Virus record (IMG/VR): IMGVR_UViG_3300025732_000035
Location: 1 to 64,000 of that record
Source: a virus
DNA length: 64,000 bases
Reading direction: 5' to 3' (one strand)
Under the pieces are notes generated by a model that worked only from the letters and a program-made list of their open reading frames with translations, had not been told where the DNA came from and made no database searches. Both the position numbers and the translations under genes were made by a program. Every line of letters starts with the position of its first letter. Positions within the stretch are counted from its first letter, which is position 1. Positions 14,101 through 22,107 of the stretch are shown piece after piece.

Positions 14101-15045
14101 ATGTGGCCGTCAAATCGAGCATTCTGGGATGAATGCTTCCAAATTGCTCGTAAATATGGCGCTCGATATCCAGAACTGGTAGCTGCACAGTGCTGCTTAG
14201 AAAGTGGCTTTGGAAAGCACACTTCTGGAAAGCATAATTATTTAGGCTTAAAAGGAAGTGGCACTACTACAACCACGCAAGAATGGTATGACGGTCAATG
14301 GGTGACCATTAAAGCAGGATTCATTGATTTTCCCAGTCTTGCTGCTTGCATTGAATATCTAATCACGCGATGGTACAAAGATTATCGTCAATTTAAAGGC
14401 ATTAATAATGCCCCTAATCGTTATGCAGCAGCGCGAATGCTCAAGGAGCAGTCGTATGCCACTGATCCCGATTACCCTATAAAACTATCTAAACTCATGA
14501 AGGAATATGCTCCTGAGAGCACTACTTTTACTATGATTGGTCCAAAGAAACGCCCACAAGATTTTGGTTTTAAGAAAGGCGATTCACATTTAATCGTGAA
14601 CGATGCAATAGAAACCATGAAAGCTTTCTCGTTTGAAGGAAAGCTGTTATGGGAAATCCCTTGTCTTGCTCGTGGGCAATATAGTGATTTTGAATGGAAG
14701 ATTACTAATTCAGACACTCCCCCTGGCCTTTATAAAATTGGTGCCATTTACAAAGACTACGAGAAGGTGGGCGACAAGCCTGCTTATGACCGTACTCTCA
14801 TGGCTTACGGCTGGTACAGCTTCGATATGGTCGAACTAGAAAATCAAGAAACCGGCAATAGTAGAGCCGGAATTATGACGCACGGAGGTGGCTCTGCTAA
14901 TGGCTGGCCCGGCGCATGGGTTCCCAAGCAGCCCCTGGTCCCCACTCATGGTTGCGTGCGTTGTCATAATATTGACCTGCGCGACAAGATTCTTCCTCTC
15001 ACTAAAGCCGGCACAGTATTTATTTCAGTGTTTCAGGAGGGATGA
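14101..15045 (+). CDS. Two-domain lysin: glucosaminidase plus L,D-transpeptidase-like domain
   Basis: A 314-residue cell-wall enzyme. Residues 1-140 are a FlgJ/LytG-like glucosaminidase: YPELVAAQCCLESGFGKH (catalytic Glu), then NYLGLKG and the aromatic FIDFPSLAACIEYLITRWY. This domain cuts the glycan strand of peptidoglycan. Residues about 165-314 resemble the YkuD/ErfK L,D-transpeptidase fold, with MTHGGGSANGW followed by PTHGCVRCHN; the HG...(S/T)HGCxR motif carries the catalytic Cys. L,D-transpeptidases form or exchange peptide cross-links, and related folds can act as peptidases. No signal peptide is seen, so export should depend on the holin-like partners upstream. The combination in one phage protein is unusual. 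Confidence 0.75.
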   Translation: MWPSNRAFWDECFQIARKYGARYPELVAAQCCLESGFGKHTSGKHNYLGLKGSGTTTTTQEWYDGQWVTIKAGFIDFPSLAACIEYLITRWYKDYRQFKGINNAPNRYAAARMLKEQSYATDPDYPIKLSKLMKEYAPESTTFTMIGPKKRPQDFGFKKGDSHLIVNDAIETMKAFSFEGKLLWEIPCLARGQYSDFEWKITNSDTPPGLYKIGAIYKDYEKVGDKPAYDRTLMAYGWYSFDMVELENQETGNSRAGIMTHGGGSANGWPGAWVPKQPLVPTHGCVRCHNIDLRDKILPLTKAGTVFISVFQEG

Positions 15046-15446
15046 GTAGGCAATCCTGGTTTAATGCCTTGTGCTACGAACTAGGCTTATGGGCCGTCGA
15101 AAAGCGGCCCTCTCTTGCTTTGCAGCCATGGTTCAAAATGCTCATGGCTTATTGCAGGCCTGATTGGGCAGAGTGGAAAACAAAAATTGTTATGGAGAAA
15201 ATCGACCAACAAACAACTGCGTTGGTCAAGCAATGGGGAAAAGAAGAGCGTGAAACAAAAGCAAATGCTCTCGCTGAAAAGGCCCATGAGCTTTTCCCTG
15301 ATGCAAAAGTCACTCCTCTTCCTGATGCCATCGTTCCATCTGTGCTTATTGAAAAAGCCCCGCCAGCGGACGCTAGCGAGGCCGTCAAAGCTCTTGGCGG
15401 AGAACTAAGGATTACGTACCAGCTCCCAGGCCCAGAAGCACCCTGA
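15042..15446 (+). CDS. Hypothetical protein, 134 aa
   Basis: Starts with an ATGA overlap of the lysin stop, so it is coupled to the lysis cassette. The first 60 residues are rich in Trp and hydrophobic residues (WFNALCYELGLWAVE, LQPWFKMLMAYCRPDWAEW). The middle is a charged helix and the end is Pro/Ala-rich. No signal peptide or lipobox is clear, so I do not call it a spanin. It ends in the stretch 15412-15446, where it overlaps the converging gene tail-to-tail. Confidence 0.6.
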   Translation: MSRQSWFNALCYELGLWAVEKRPSLALQPWFKMLMAYCRPDWAEWKTKIVMEKIDQQTTALVKQWGKEERETKANALAEKAHELFPDAKVTPLPDAIVPSVLIEKAPPADASEAVKALGGELRITYQLPGPEAP

Positions 15447-15624
15447 GGCGCTTCCATTTGGCAAGCTCCTTCTCGTGATAGTCTTCCCATGTAGCAATGG
15501 TTTCACTCAGGGCCTTACAAGCCATTGCCGGATCATCATCTGTTAGCAGCTCAGCCAGAATGTCTGAAAGATGTTCGGTTTGCTGCTTGTACCACTCGCC
15601 TTCTGCAACAAATGGGAAAGCCAT
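15412..15624 (-). CDS. Small hypothetical protein, 70 aa
   Basis: A helical acidic protein with aromatic residues near both ends, the last gene of the long leftward morphogenesis run. A terminator hairpin (15627-15650) lies just upstream, so its transcription needs read-through or a local promoter. Tail-to-tail overlap of 35 bases with 15042-15446. Not recognised. Confidence 0.55.
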   Translation of the reverse strand: MAFPFVAEGEWYKQQTEHLSDILAELLTDDDPAMACKALSETIATWEDYHEKELAKWKRLRVLLGLGAGT

Positions 15625-15626
15625 GA

Positions 15627-15650
15627 GAAAAGGGCAGTATGATGCTGCCC
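15627..15650 (-). terminator. Terminator, minus strand
   Basis: Stem GGGCAG / CTGCCC with a 7-base loop and TTTTC on the minus strand. It follows the fibre-type gene 15661-16473. Confidence 0.65.
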
Positions 15651-15660
15651 AAGCATAGCT

Positions 15661-16473
15661 TCAATATGATCCGCCGTCGATGGTGGAATTGACGATGGTC
15701 ACGCCACTAAGCGTAACGTTTGAAATGGTGCCGCCAGTAATAGTCACACCGCTAGCTGCTTGAACAGCGATTGTGCCAAGCTCTAAAGCACTTCGTGCGC
15801 CTGATGCAGATGATGCTCCCGTGCCACCATAAGCCAGTCCAATAGCAGTACCCTGCCAAATGCCGGTGCCAATAGTGCCAACGCTTGTCAGGCTTGAAGA
15901 GACAACGCCAGCACCAAGAGTTGTACCCGTTAATACAGACGAACCATTGATATAGAAGGCTTTGCCACTTGCAAGATTAATATGCTCACTACTTGTCCAA
16001 GCATCCGTAGCATCCACCCAGGAAAACGTCTTGTCCGTTGTTCCTTTTAAAGTGATGCCACCACCATCAGCGCTAGCGTCAGAAGGCGATGCAGTAGAGC
16101 CAAGTTCTAAATTCTTATCATCAACGCTAATTGTCGTACTATTAACAGTGGTGGTAGTGCCATTAACGGTTAAATCCCCGCCAATTGTTACAGCGCCAGT
16201 TGTAGTAATTGTCGCAATAGTAGCGCCACTTAAATCAACTGTTCCAGTGAATGTTTTGTTGCCACTAATTGTTTGATTGCCAGTGAGATTTACAAAGGCT
16301 CCTTTGCCAGCGATTGCCTCAATGGTAGTAGCAGTGCTGTTTTGGCCGCCAGTTCCTTTTCCGTAATAAAGCGTATCATCAACTTCATTAAAGGCTAATT
16401 CTGCATTGGCTAAACTTGTCGGAGCACCAGCAGCGCCACTTGCACGACGCTTAATCCGTAAAGTATTAGACAT
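15661..16473 (-). CDS. Tail fibre or virion surface protein, 270 aa
   Basis: The start MSNTLRIKRRASGAAGAPTS, with GxxNAELAFNEVDDTLYYGKG soon after, is a common opening of cyanophage and other phage structural proteins (a small particle-attachment module). Next come short Gly/Thr-rich beta repeats (TGNQTISGNKTFTGTVDLSG, TTGAVTIGGDLTVNG) and VDDKNLELGS. The C-terminal third has more Ser/Gly-rich strands. These features mark a trimeric beta-helical fibre. The start overlaps the stop of 16473-16775 by one base. Confidence 0.7.
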   Translation of the reverse strand: MSNTLRIKRRASGAAGAPTSLANAELAFNEVDDTLYYGKGTGGQNSTATTIEAIAGKGAFVNLTGNQTISGNKTFTGTVDLSGATIATITTTGAVTIGGDLTVNGTTTTVNSTTISVDDKNLELGSTASPSDASADGGGITLKGTTDKTFSWVDATDAWTSSEHINLASGKAFYINGSSVLTGTTLGAGVVSSSLTSVGTIGTGIWQGTAIGLAYGGTGASSASGARSALELGTIAVQAASGVTITGGTISNVTLSGVTIVNSTIDGGSY

Positions 16474-16775
16474 CAGAAATTGCCTCCATCAGTGAGAAGA
16501 GTTTTAGTGATTGTTGCATCTGCTTTGAACTTAGCAGCGGCAGCATCGTAGTAAACTACACTTCCATCAATCTTAGCGGTTTCGTCTAAATTAATTCCTT
16601 TTTCCCCTTGAGGACCAATGGCCCCTTGAGGGCCTTCACCAAAAAATTCAAGCCTTGGCGATGGTGGAGGAGCTTGTATTTGTATTGTATTTGCTTCTTG
16701 ACTAACGACAACAGAAGCGTCTGCCGTTTCTGCAATTGAAACGATGGAAGAAGACTGTTGTACGACGACTGTCAT
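16473..16775 (-). CDS. Small structural protein with a collagen-like stretch, 100 aa
   Basis: Begins with a Val/Ser/Gln-rich hydrophilic strand region, followed around residues 46-60 by a short collagen-like segment (GEGPQGAIGPQGEKG), which is a common trimerisation element of phage fibres. The rest may pack onto the next protein. Coupled on both sides. It probably acts as a linker in the tail fibre assembly. Confidence 0.65.
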   Translation of the reverse strand: MTVVVQQSSSIVSIAETADASVVVSQEANTIQIQAPPPSPRLEFFGEGPQGAIGPQGEKGINLDETAKIDGSVVYYDAAAAKFKADATITKTLLTDGGNF

Positions 16776-17110
16776 TTGAAGCTCAAGCCAAGATTAACAA
16801 AGGCATTTCCTTCAACTAAATAATATGCGCTATTGTTAGGCTCAGTTACTAGTACGTCATACTGTCCTTGCTGTGTAATGCCACTAGTCCCTGAGGCTTC
16901 TAAACGAATTTTGAATATACCACTAGCTTGATTGATATACGTTACTGCAAAATCAGCAAGCTTCGTATTGCCGAGACGGTCGTACAATTTAGACGCAACG
17001 GTGTAGCCGCTCATGTTGACCGGCACACCAGAGGCGTCTTTATATTGCAATTGAAGCTCAAAAGTTGCGCCTTGATAAATCGTAATATCGTGCTTACCTG
17101 GCGTAATCAT
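16772..17110 (-). CDS. Tail fibre-associated beta protein, 112 aa
   Basis: An all-beta protein, DITIYQGATFELQLQYKD then DASGVPVNMSGYTVASKLYD and a Pro/Asn-rich end. The opening (IYQGATF...L...D..G.P.dLtGyt) is typical of the N-terminal domain of baseplate-upper or fibre-adaptor proteins. It overlaps the collagen-like gene by four bases. Likely a structural adaptor. Confidence 0.65.
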   Translation of the reverse strand: MITPGKHDITIYQGATFELQLQYKDASGVPVNMSGYTVASKLYDRLGNTKLADFAVTYINQASGIFKIRLEASGTSGITQQGQYDVLVTEPNNSAYYLVEGNAFVNLGLSFK

Positions 17111-17145
17111 GATGAGCTTTTTCTTTCATTGTAATGCGCTTCTGG

Positions 17146-18372
17146 TTAAAGCGTTTCAATCCAGCCCAGCAAGCCAGTTGCTTTGGCATTGCCAGAGCTT
17201 GTCACCGTAAGAAACAGCTCATCGCTGACTCCGCTTCCATTGACACCCAAGGAAAGGCTAAGCCCATCTTGCACGTTAATCTCCACTGAACCAGCGCTGT
17301 AATAAAGGCCAGCATTAACAGTGGTGCCGCCAGAAACAATGCTACCGGCAGAAGTGGTTTCCACATTCCCCCTGCCATTGGCACTAGCGGCCCAAGTAAC
17401 ACCAGAAGTGGTTGGATTACGGCGAAGTTTCCATTCAATTGTAGTATTATCCTCCGTTACCAAATCAACTTTTACGGGAATAATCACATTGTCGGTGCGG
17501 CCACTTGCCATGCGAATACCAGCAACAATGCGCTCGCCAGTTGTATTAGGAATTACGCCTAGAGCAGGGGCAATTGTATACACTTCGCCGTAAAGTTCGT
17601 ATCCGCCTTCGCTTGCAACCGTAGAGCAGATTTGTTTCATTGTTGCACCACTGGCGCTTGTTGTATGCTTAGCGATGCGATAGGTTTGTGGCAATACTGC
17701 CGCTGTCATATAGACACTACTAATATTATTTGCATGAAGAAATTCATGGCAATAATAATATTCGCCATCAAGAATAAAGCCACAACGTGCTCGTCCTGCC
17801 CCTAGCCATTCAAGATCAGTAGTGAAGATATTGGCCTTAGAAAAATCAAGCCACGAAGCAGTGTCAATATTCCATTGATCCTGATTAACGACGTTTTCAG
17901 TGACAATGCCAGAATATTTTCCTCTGACAACAAACTGAAGAGTGGTGCCACTGGCACGAAGAATGATTCCATTATTGTCATCAAATAATCCCACTTCCTG
18001 AATAACACCACTTGCTGGTACTGACCCAGCAAAACTTTGAATGGAAAGCAAAGATTTCCCTGGCTGATAAGGAAATCTTCGGCGAGTGCGCCTCATTACG
18101 CTGTCACCAGATGCAGTGGTGACGGTCATATTGATAGAGCTTTGATTTGCATCATGAACAGACGATGCAGAGCCAGTAATTGTTTCATTCCACACATCAC
18201 TGCGCTTGTCGTAACGAAGCACGGAATCAAACAATGTATAGGGTTGGCTCACGCGCTTGCGTGCAAACGCATCCACTTCCCCGCTATCAATGCCACGGCG
18301 CATAATTTGTCCGCGATAATCAGCGGCAATCGCTGTTTCAAACTGCTCTCCACCCCTATTAACTTGTCCCAT
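17146..18372 (-). CDS. Virion structural protein, probable tail fibre, 408 aa
   Basis: ATG at 18372 is preferred to a TTG at 18405; the ATG follows a GGGAAG-type site. The protein begins with a conserved-looking GQVNRGGEQFETAIAADYRG segment and has a mainly beta body. A middle domain (about residues 85-230: FPYQPGKSLL..., VGLFDDNNGIILRASG, WLGAGRARCGFILDGEYYYCHEF) resembles a lectin-like or concanavalin fold found in phage receptor-binding proteins. The C-terminal part is Ser/Gly/Thr-rich. Likely virion surface, host contact or adaptor. Confidence 0.7.
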   Translation of the reverse strand: MGQVNRGGEQFETAIAADYRGQIMRRGIDSGEVDAFARKRVSQPYTLFDSVLRYDKRSDVWNETITGSASSVHDANQSSINMTVTTASGDSVMRRTRRRFPYQPGKSLLSIQSFAGSVPASGVIQEVGLFDDNNGIILRASGTTLQFVVRGKYSGIVTENVVNQDQWNIDTASWLDFSKANIFTTDLEWLGAGRARCGFILDGEYYYCHEFLHANNISSVYMTAAVLPQTYRIAKHTTSASGATMKQICSTVASEGGYELYGEVYTIAPALGVIPNTTGERIVAGIRMASGRTDNVIIPVKVDLVTEDNTTIEWKLRRNPTTSGVTWAASANGRGNVETTSAGSIVSGGTTVNAGLYYSAGSVEINVQDGLSLSLGVNGSGVSDELFLTVTSSGNAKATGLLGWIETL

Positions 18373-18403
18373 GATGTCTATGCTTTCTTCCCATTGTAAC
18401 GAC

Positions 18404-18431
18404 AAAAGAAAAGGGGCCTTTTGGCCCCTTT
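18404..18431 (-). terminator. Terminator, minus strand
   Basis: AAGGGGCC / GGCCCCTT with a 4-base loop and a T-rich run on the minus strand (TTTTCTTTTG). It lies just after the small basic gene 18433-18570. Confidence 0.8.
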
Positions 18432-18432
18432 A

Positions 18433-18570
18433 TTATTTGCCTTGTCCTCGCGTAAGTTTACGTCCGTGACTAGCTTTACTATGTTTTCCTTGGCCTTGCC
18501 TTGTAAGTTTTGGCTTGCCAGTTTGATGCAGCTTTTGCCCGCTAATACCAATCTTTGATTTTGCGGCCAT
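18433..18570 (-). CDS. Small highly basic protein, 45 aa
   Basis: A 45-codon frame with Lys/Arg/His at about a third of positions, two GQGK motifs and almost no hydrophobic residues; the sequence begins MAAKSKIGISGQKLHQTGK. It lies four bases from the 18574 gene and is closed by a terminator. A nucleic-acid- or capsid-binding role is likely from charge alone. Confidence 0.65.
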   Translation of the reverse strand: MAAKSKIGISGQKLHQTGKPKLTRQGQGKHSKASHGRKLTRGQGK

Positions 18571-18573
18571 TTA

Positions 18574-18885
18574 TCAAGCCCAGGGAAGGCCAGTGCCAGT
18601 TTTCGGCTCACGCTGCTGTTCAATTTGCTGAGCAAGAGCGTCTTCAATTTCGGCAACTTTTTCGTCGCCAAATTTGTCCTTCACCCAGCCGATGACAATT
18701 TCGGGGGTGAGCTGAGCATACGGAATGGCTTCGTCTTCTTCGGGAGCTTCAAGACCAAGACTGCCATAGGCCGAGCTTGCATAAGTGCCATCATCGGCGG
18801 AGATCGTATAGTGAACAGTGCCCACGTAACCATTTGAAAGCGTGCGGTCCATATTGGCCACCGCCCATTGATAAGTAATTGCCAT
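18574..18885 (-). CDS. Conserved phage protein (DUF7936-like), 103 aa
   Basis: Begins MAITYQWAVANMDRTLSNGYVGTVH, a pattern I recall from small proteins of cyanophages and related podoviruses (W.v..m.r....GyV..vhy...a.dg). The strand-rich N-terminus is followed by an acidic helix (around residues 58-86) and a basic tail ending in LPWA. Presumably a virion or tail-associated protein; function unknown. Confidence 0.65.
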   Translation of the reverse strand: MAITYQWAVANMDRTLSNGYVGTVHYTISADDGTYASSAYGSLGLEAPEEDEAIPYAQLTPEIVIGWVKDKFGDEKVAEIEDALAQQIEQQREPKTGTGLPWA

Positions 18886-18971
18886 GATTAAAAAGAATGG
18901 TCTTTGTTAGTTTAGCAATGAAAAGAAAGGCGGTTTCTTCGGAAAACAGCCAGAGCTAGTAGTGACGTGGA

Positions 18972-19493
18972 CTAACGGGGTTTCCAGCGGACAAGGTTCC
19001 GCAAGGTCACAAGTGTGTACCTAGTCCACTCATCACCAATTGAGCCATCAATGGGGTACAACTTGCTGTACCACCAGGCGTACTGCTCGGGATTGATCTC
19101 CTGCAACCGTTCAAGCATTTCTGCGATGTCAACACAAAGATCGGGGTCAGGCCAAGCTTTGTCGGCTACCTCCATCAGGTGATCAACAAAGCGTTGAAGC
19201 TCCTCACGGCTACCGAAGATTTGCTCGTACTCACCATCGGAGTCGTTGCACAGCAGGACTTTGCCGTTCTTGGCCCAAGCGTAGTGCTGGTAGATGCCTT
19301 CGCTTGGGTCGTAATAAAAATCTGGAAAATGATGTGAACTCATCTGCCCAAAACTAAGGAAATTGGCGCGGTAGTCTGTAAGCCATTCTTCGCCCATCAA
19401 CTCTACCAGCTCTTCGCGGGTCAAGTTGTGGATCCATTCAAGACAAACTTTGAAACGCCACTCGTTTTCCTCCGGTGTAATGTCGTCAAGCAT
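18972..19493 (-). CDS. Hypothetical protein, 173 aa, part of a foreign-looking segment
   Basis: A Trp/Tyr-rich acidic protein with long predicted helices. It lies in a stretch (about 18950-19900) with visibly higher G+C and different codon use from its neighbours, immediately beside a self-contained promoter-gene-terminator unit on the opposite strand. It has no resemblance to fibre proteins around it. I read it as part of an inserted accessory segment; function unknown. Confidence 0.65.
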   Translation of the reverse strand: MLDDITPEENEWRFKVCLEWIHNLTREELVELMGEEWLTDYRANFLSFGQMSSHHFPDFYYDPSEGIYQHYAWAKNGKVLLCNDSDGEYEQIFGSREELQRFVDHLMEVADKAWPDPDLCVDIAEMLERLQEINPEQYAWWYSKLYPIDGSIGDEWTRYTLVTLRNLVRWKPR

Positions 19494-19525
19494 ACGAGTG
19501 AAGGGGACTACCGAGTCTCATGTAC

Positions 19526-19554
19526 TTGACAGGTTAGACCCAATGTGCTATAGT
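19526..19554 (+). promoter_or_regulatory. Near-consensus sigma70 promoter of a moron gene
   Basis: TTGACA (19526-19531), exactly 17 bases, then TATAGT (19549-19554). It is the best promoter match I see in the window. The expected transcript starts near 19561, where a short GGGGA/TCCCC hairpin precedes the gene at 19592. Confidence 0.85.
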
Positions 19555-19591
19555 GGTGTTAAGGGGAGAGATCCCCACTGCACCTAGAAAA

Positions 19592-19777
19592 ATGAATTAC
19601 CGCACAGTTAAGGCTGTTCGAGACGAGCTGCATCGCCGTGGTGGTTGGCTCGAAACCATCAAAGACACCGAACGACCTGAGTACGCCCCGCATCTTTCTT
19701 TTGAGGAGTCGGGATGGATTCATGGGATTTGGATCAAAGATGAGTTGCTTGCTTGGGCAGTTGAAAACTTGAACTAA
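19592..19777 (+). CDS. Small moron protein, 61 aa
   Basis: ATG at 19592, inside the transcript from the promoter at 19526 and followed by a terminator at 19784. The protein is helical, basic at the start (MNYRTVKAVRDELHRRGGW) and acidic later, with several Trp residues. A winged-helix-like pattern is possible but not certain. It lies on the opposite strand to the surrounding tail genes and has its own signals, so it is probably expressed independently of the lytic programme, as morons are. No family recognised. Confidence 0.7.
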   Translation: MNYRTVKAVRDELHRRGGWLETIKDTERPEYAPHLSFEESGWIHGIWIKDELLAWAVENLN

Positions 19778-19783
19778 CCACTG

Positions 19784-19807
19784 GCCCGCCTTAGAGCGGG
19801 CTTTTTT
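19784..19807 (+). terminator. Rho-independent terminator of the moron gene
   Basis: GCCCGC / GCGGGC stem followed by six T residues, seven bases after the stop codon at 19777. Confidence 0.85.
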
Positions 19808-19904
19808 GTGCCGGGGATCCTGCAATACAAGACCCGCTGGTCGGGGAATACAGGGGGCCTCGCAGTGGCTATCGACCCCCCGGCAACCCTTTTAGTGAGT
19901 AGGA

Positions 19905-22034
19905 CTACGAGAGCTGGGCTTTAACAGCAGCCATCTCGGATTCCAGGGTTTCGATACGGAGCTGCGCCTCTTGCAGTGCCTTGATGGCCATCCACATCAT
20001 CTGCTGTTCTTTGACACCGATGCGCTCTTCCTGAGCAGGCTGGTCCTCAGTTGCTTCCTTGGCTTCTTGGAAGACGGTAATCACTTCCGGGCAGCTTTCC
20101 GCCACCTGCTGGGCAATTACACCCATGCTCAAGTCGGCTTCGTCTGACTGGTCCTTGTAGCGGAAGTTGACGATTTCCCATTCTTTTAAGCAGTCCCATG
20201 TGCCAGCGGCAGGCGCGATGTCCTTTTTGACGTTGCGGTCAGAAAGGTTGACGTTATTGGCGCTGTAATTAGCTATGCCACCATTAGACCGAATTGTTGC
20301 TCTTTCCGTCGTTGCGCCAACACACTGCAGAAAAAAGCGCGTACCATCATTTTGATCATTTGCTGTTTCAATGTATAAACCGTATTGCTGACCACTGGCG
20401 GCTGTGGACCTTATATATACAGATACGATATCATCTGCGTTATTAACAAATTCGTGAAAAGCGGCAGTAGAGTTGATATAACTACCAGTATTTGTAGCCT
20501 TAAAGGCACCTCTTTGAGTGATTCTTGCCCGCTCCGTAGGGCTGCTCGCTCCGTCGGCAGTAGTGGAGAACACTAAGCACGTTGGATGGCTAGTACCAGC
20601 GGTCCATGTACCGTCACCGTTCGCAGAGATAAATGCGCCAGCGTCGTTAGCAGAATTGGCGAAGCTGATATAGCCAATCGTGCTACCAGCGGATGCAGTA
20701 GTTGCGTTCCGCTGGATATTTATTGCTCCACCGGCAGCAGTAGTTCCACCTTGGACGATAAATTTAGCCTCGGCAGAACTAGAAGACGTGCCCACTAAAA
20801 ATCGACCACTTGAATCCCAGCGGCCACGCTCAGTCCCGTTTGTACCAAACAAGACAGGATGCGCTCCTCGCGCCCATCCCCCATAGACATTGTTAGAGGA
20901 ATCTTGACCGTATAAAGCACTGCTGGTTTGCGGGGTATTTCCGTTCCCTGCCATCTCCAGTAGGCAGTTTTGGCCTGAACCATTTGCAACCCAAACATCA
21001 CCACCAGCGCCATTGCTGACGATGTGTAGCTTAGTGCTAACTGAAGTAGTGCCAATCCCTACGCGCTGTGACGAGTCAATAGTTACTGCACGTGTGTTTC
21101 CATTCGTGGCAAGAATTAGATTTGCTTCTGCGCGAACAAGCCCATCGGTAGCTGCGGATCCACTAAGCCAACTTGAACCAGCGGTTCCGGTATAAAGAGC
21201 TTGAGTGCCTGATTGAAGAAATACCGTGCCACCGCCGCCGGCGGTGGTGGTATTGACATAGAGCGGTTGATAAGAGCTACCAACAATATGCAGTTGGCTA
21301 TTCGCATCTGGGCTAGAAGTCCCCAGACCTAGAGCACCTGTCGAAGTGAGGCGCATGCGCTCGGCGCCACCTGCGCCAAACTGCATACTTTCAGAGCCAA
21401 CTGCAGTGAGCACAAGCCTTCCGGCCGCCGATCCATGTGACTGGCCAAATGCGAGAATGTTCGCACCTGCACCAGCACCATCTCCACCATCAATCCGGAT
21501 ATAACTAGTTGCAGAAGTTTGAGAAATTTCACCAATAGATACTTTAATGTTTCCACTGCTATCAACAAACAACCGCCCAGTGCCATTAGTCGAGATGGCT
21601 AATTGGTCTGCGCCGGGTGAATAGAGGCCCGTATTCGTGTCGCCCGAGAAGTAGAGCCCTGGCGATCCAGCCGAGCCGGCGATGATGCCGAGCGCGCCGG
21701 TCATTACGTCGCCGTTGACGTCCACGAACGTGCCGGATTCGCTGCGCCATGCGCCACCGTCCCACACCTTGAACACATAGGTGTCGCCGGTAGTATCAAG
21801 CCATTGCTCACCCTTGGAATTGCCAGCAGTGCCGCCGCTTGCAGGACTAACATTAGGCGCAGTCGTGCCTACGTGTACAGGCCCCACTTTTACTAAATTG
21901 CCATTGCTGTCCTTAAAGAACATGCCAGGGCTTCCACTTGCATAGTTAATGGCAACTTGCCCATCAACCATGGAAGCAGGATTGGGACGCTTATCCAGCG
22001 TCGAGGAACGTAAATGCTGAAGAACGCCAGCCAT
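19905..22034 (-). CDS. Tail fibre with C-terminal S74 intramolecular chaperone
   Basis: A 709-residue fibre. The N-terminal 90 residues (LRSSTLDKRPNPASMVDGQVAINY, GMFFKDSNGNLVKVGPVHVG) are a common virion-attachment module. The body repeats beta units ending in GLGTSSP, RVGIGTTS, RFLVGTSSS, each about 60-100 residues long and rich in Gly/Ser, as in trimeric beta-helices. The last 110 residues are a peptidase S74 domain: LSDRNVKKDIAP with the catalytic Ser and Lys, then FRYKDQSDEADLSMGVIAQQV and a long coiled coil. The S74 domain helps trimerise the fibre and then cuts itself off. This is the host-binding or depolymerase-type fibre of the particle. Confidence 0.85.
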   Translation of the reverse strand: MAGVLQHLRSSTLDKRPNPASMVDGQVAINYASGSPGMFFKDSNGNLVKVGPVHVGTTAPNVSPASGGTAGNSKGEQWLDTTGDTYVFKVWDGGAWRSESGTFVDVNGDVMTGALGIIAGSAGSPGLYFSGDTNTGLYSPGADQLAISTNGTGRLFVDSSGNIKVSIGEISQTSATSYIRIDGGDGAGAGANILAFGQSHGSAAGRLVLTAVGSESMQFGAGGAERMRLTSTGALGLGTSSPDANSQLHIVGSSYQPLYVNTTTAGGGGTVFLQSGTQALYTGTAGSSWLSGSAATDGLVRAEANLILATNGNTRAVTIDSSQRVGIGTTSVSTKLHIVSNGAGGDVWVANGSGQNCLLEMAGNGNTPQTSSALYGQDSSNNVYGGWARGAHPVLFGTNGTERGRWDSSGRFLVGTSSSSAEAKFIVQGGTTAAGGAINIQRNATTASAGSTIGYISFANSANDAGAFISANGDGTWTAGTSHPTCLVFSTTADGASSPTERARITQRGAFKATNTGSYINSTAAFHEFVNNADDIVSVYIRSTAASGQQYGLYIETANDQNDGTRFFLQCVGATTERATIRSNGGIANYSANNVNLSDRNVKKDIAPAAGTWDCLKEWEIVNFRYKDQSDEADLSMGVIAQQVAESCPEVITVFQEAKEATEDQPAQEERIGVKEQQMMWMAIKALQEAQLRIETLESEMAAVKAQLS

Positions 22035-22038
22035 AATT

Positions 22039-22095
22039 AAAAGCCTTTCAAAATCAAGAGGACTAATTAGTCTTTCGCAATTCTAAAAGGCTTTT
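22039..22095 (-). terminator. Inverted repeat, possible terminator, minus strand
   Basis: AAAAGCCTTT at 22039-22048 pairs with AAAGGCTTTT at 22086-22095; the loop contains a 12-base palindrome (22051-22062). It lies between two fibre genes. On the minus strand the stem ends in TTTT. The loop is long, so efficiency is doubtful. Confidence 0.45.
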
Positions 22096-22107
22096 GTTTT
22101 TTAATGA

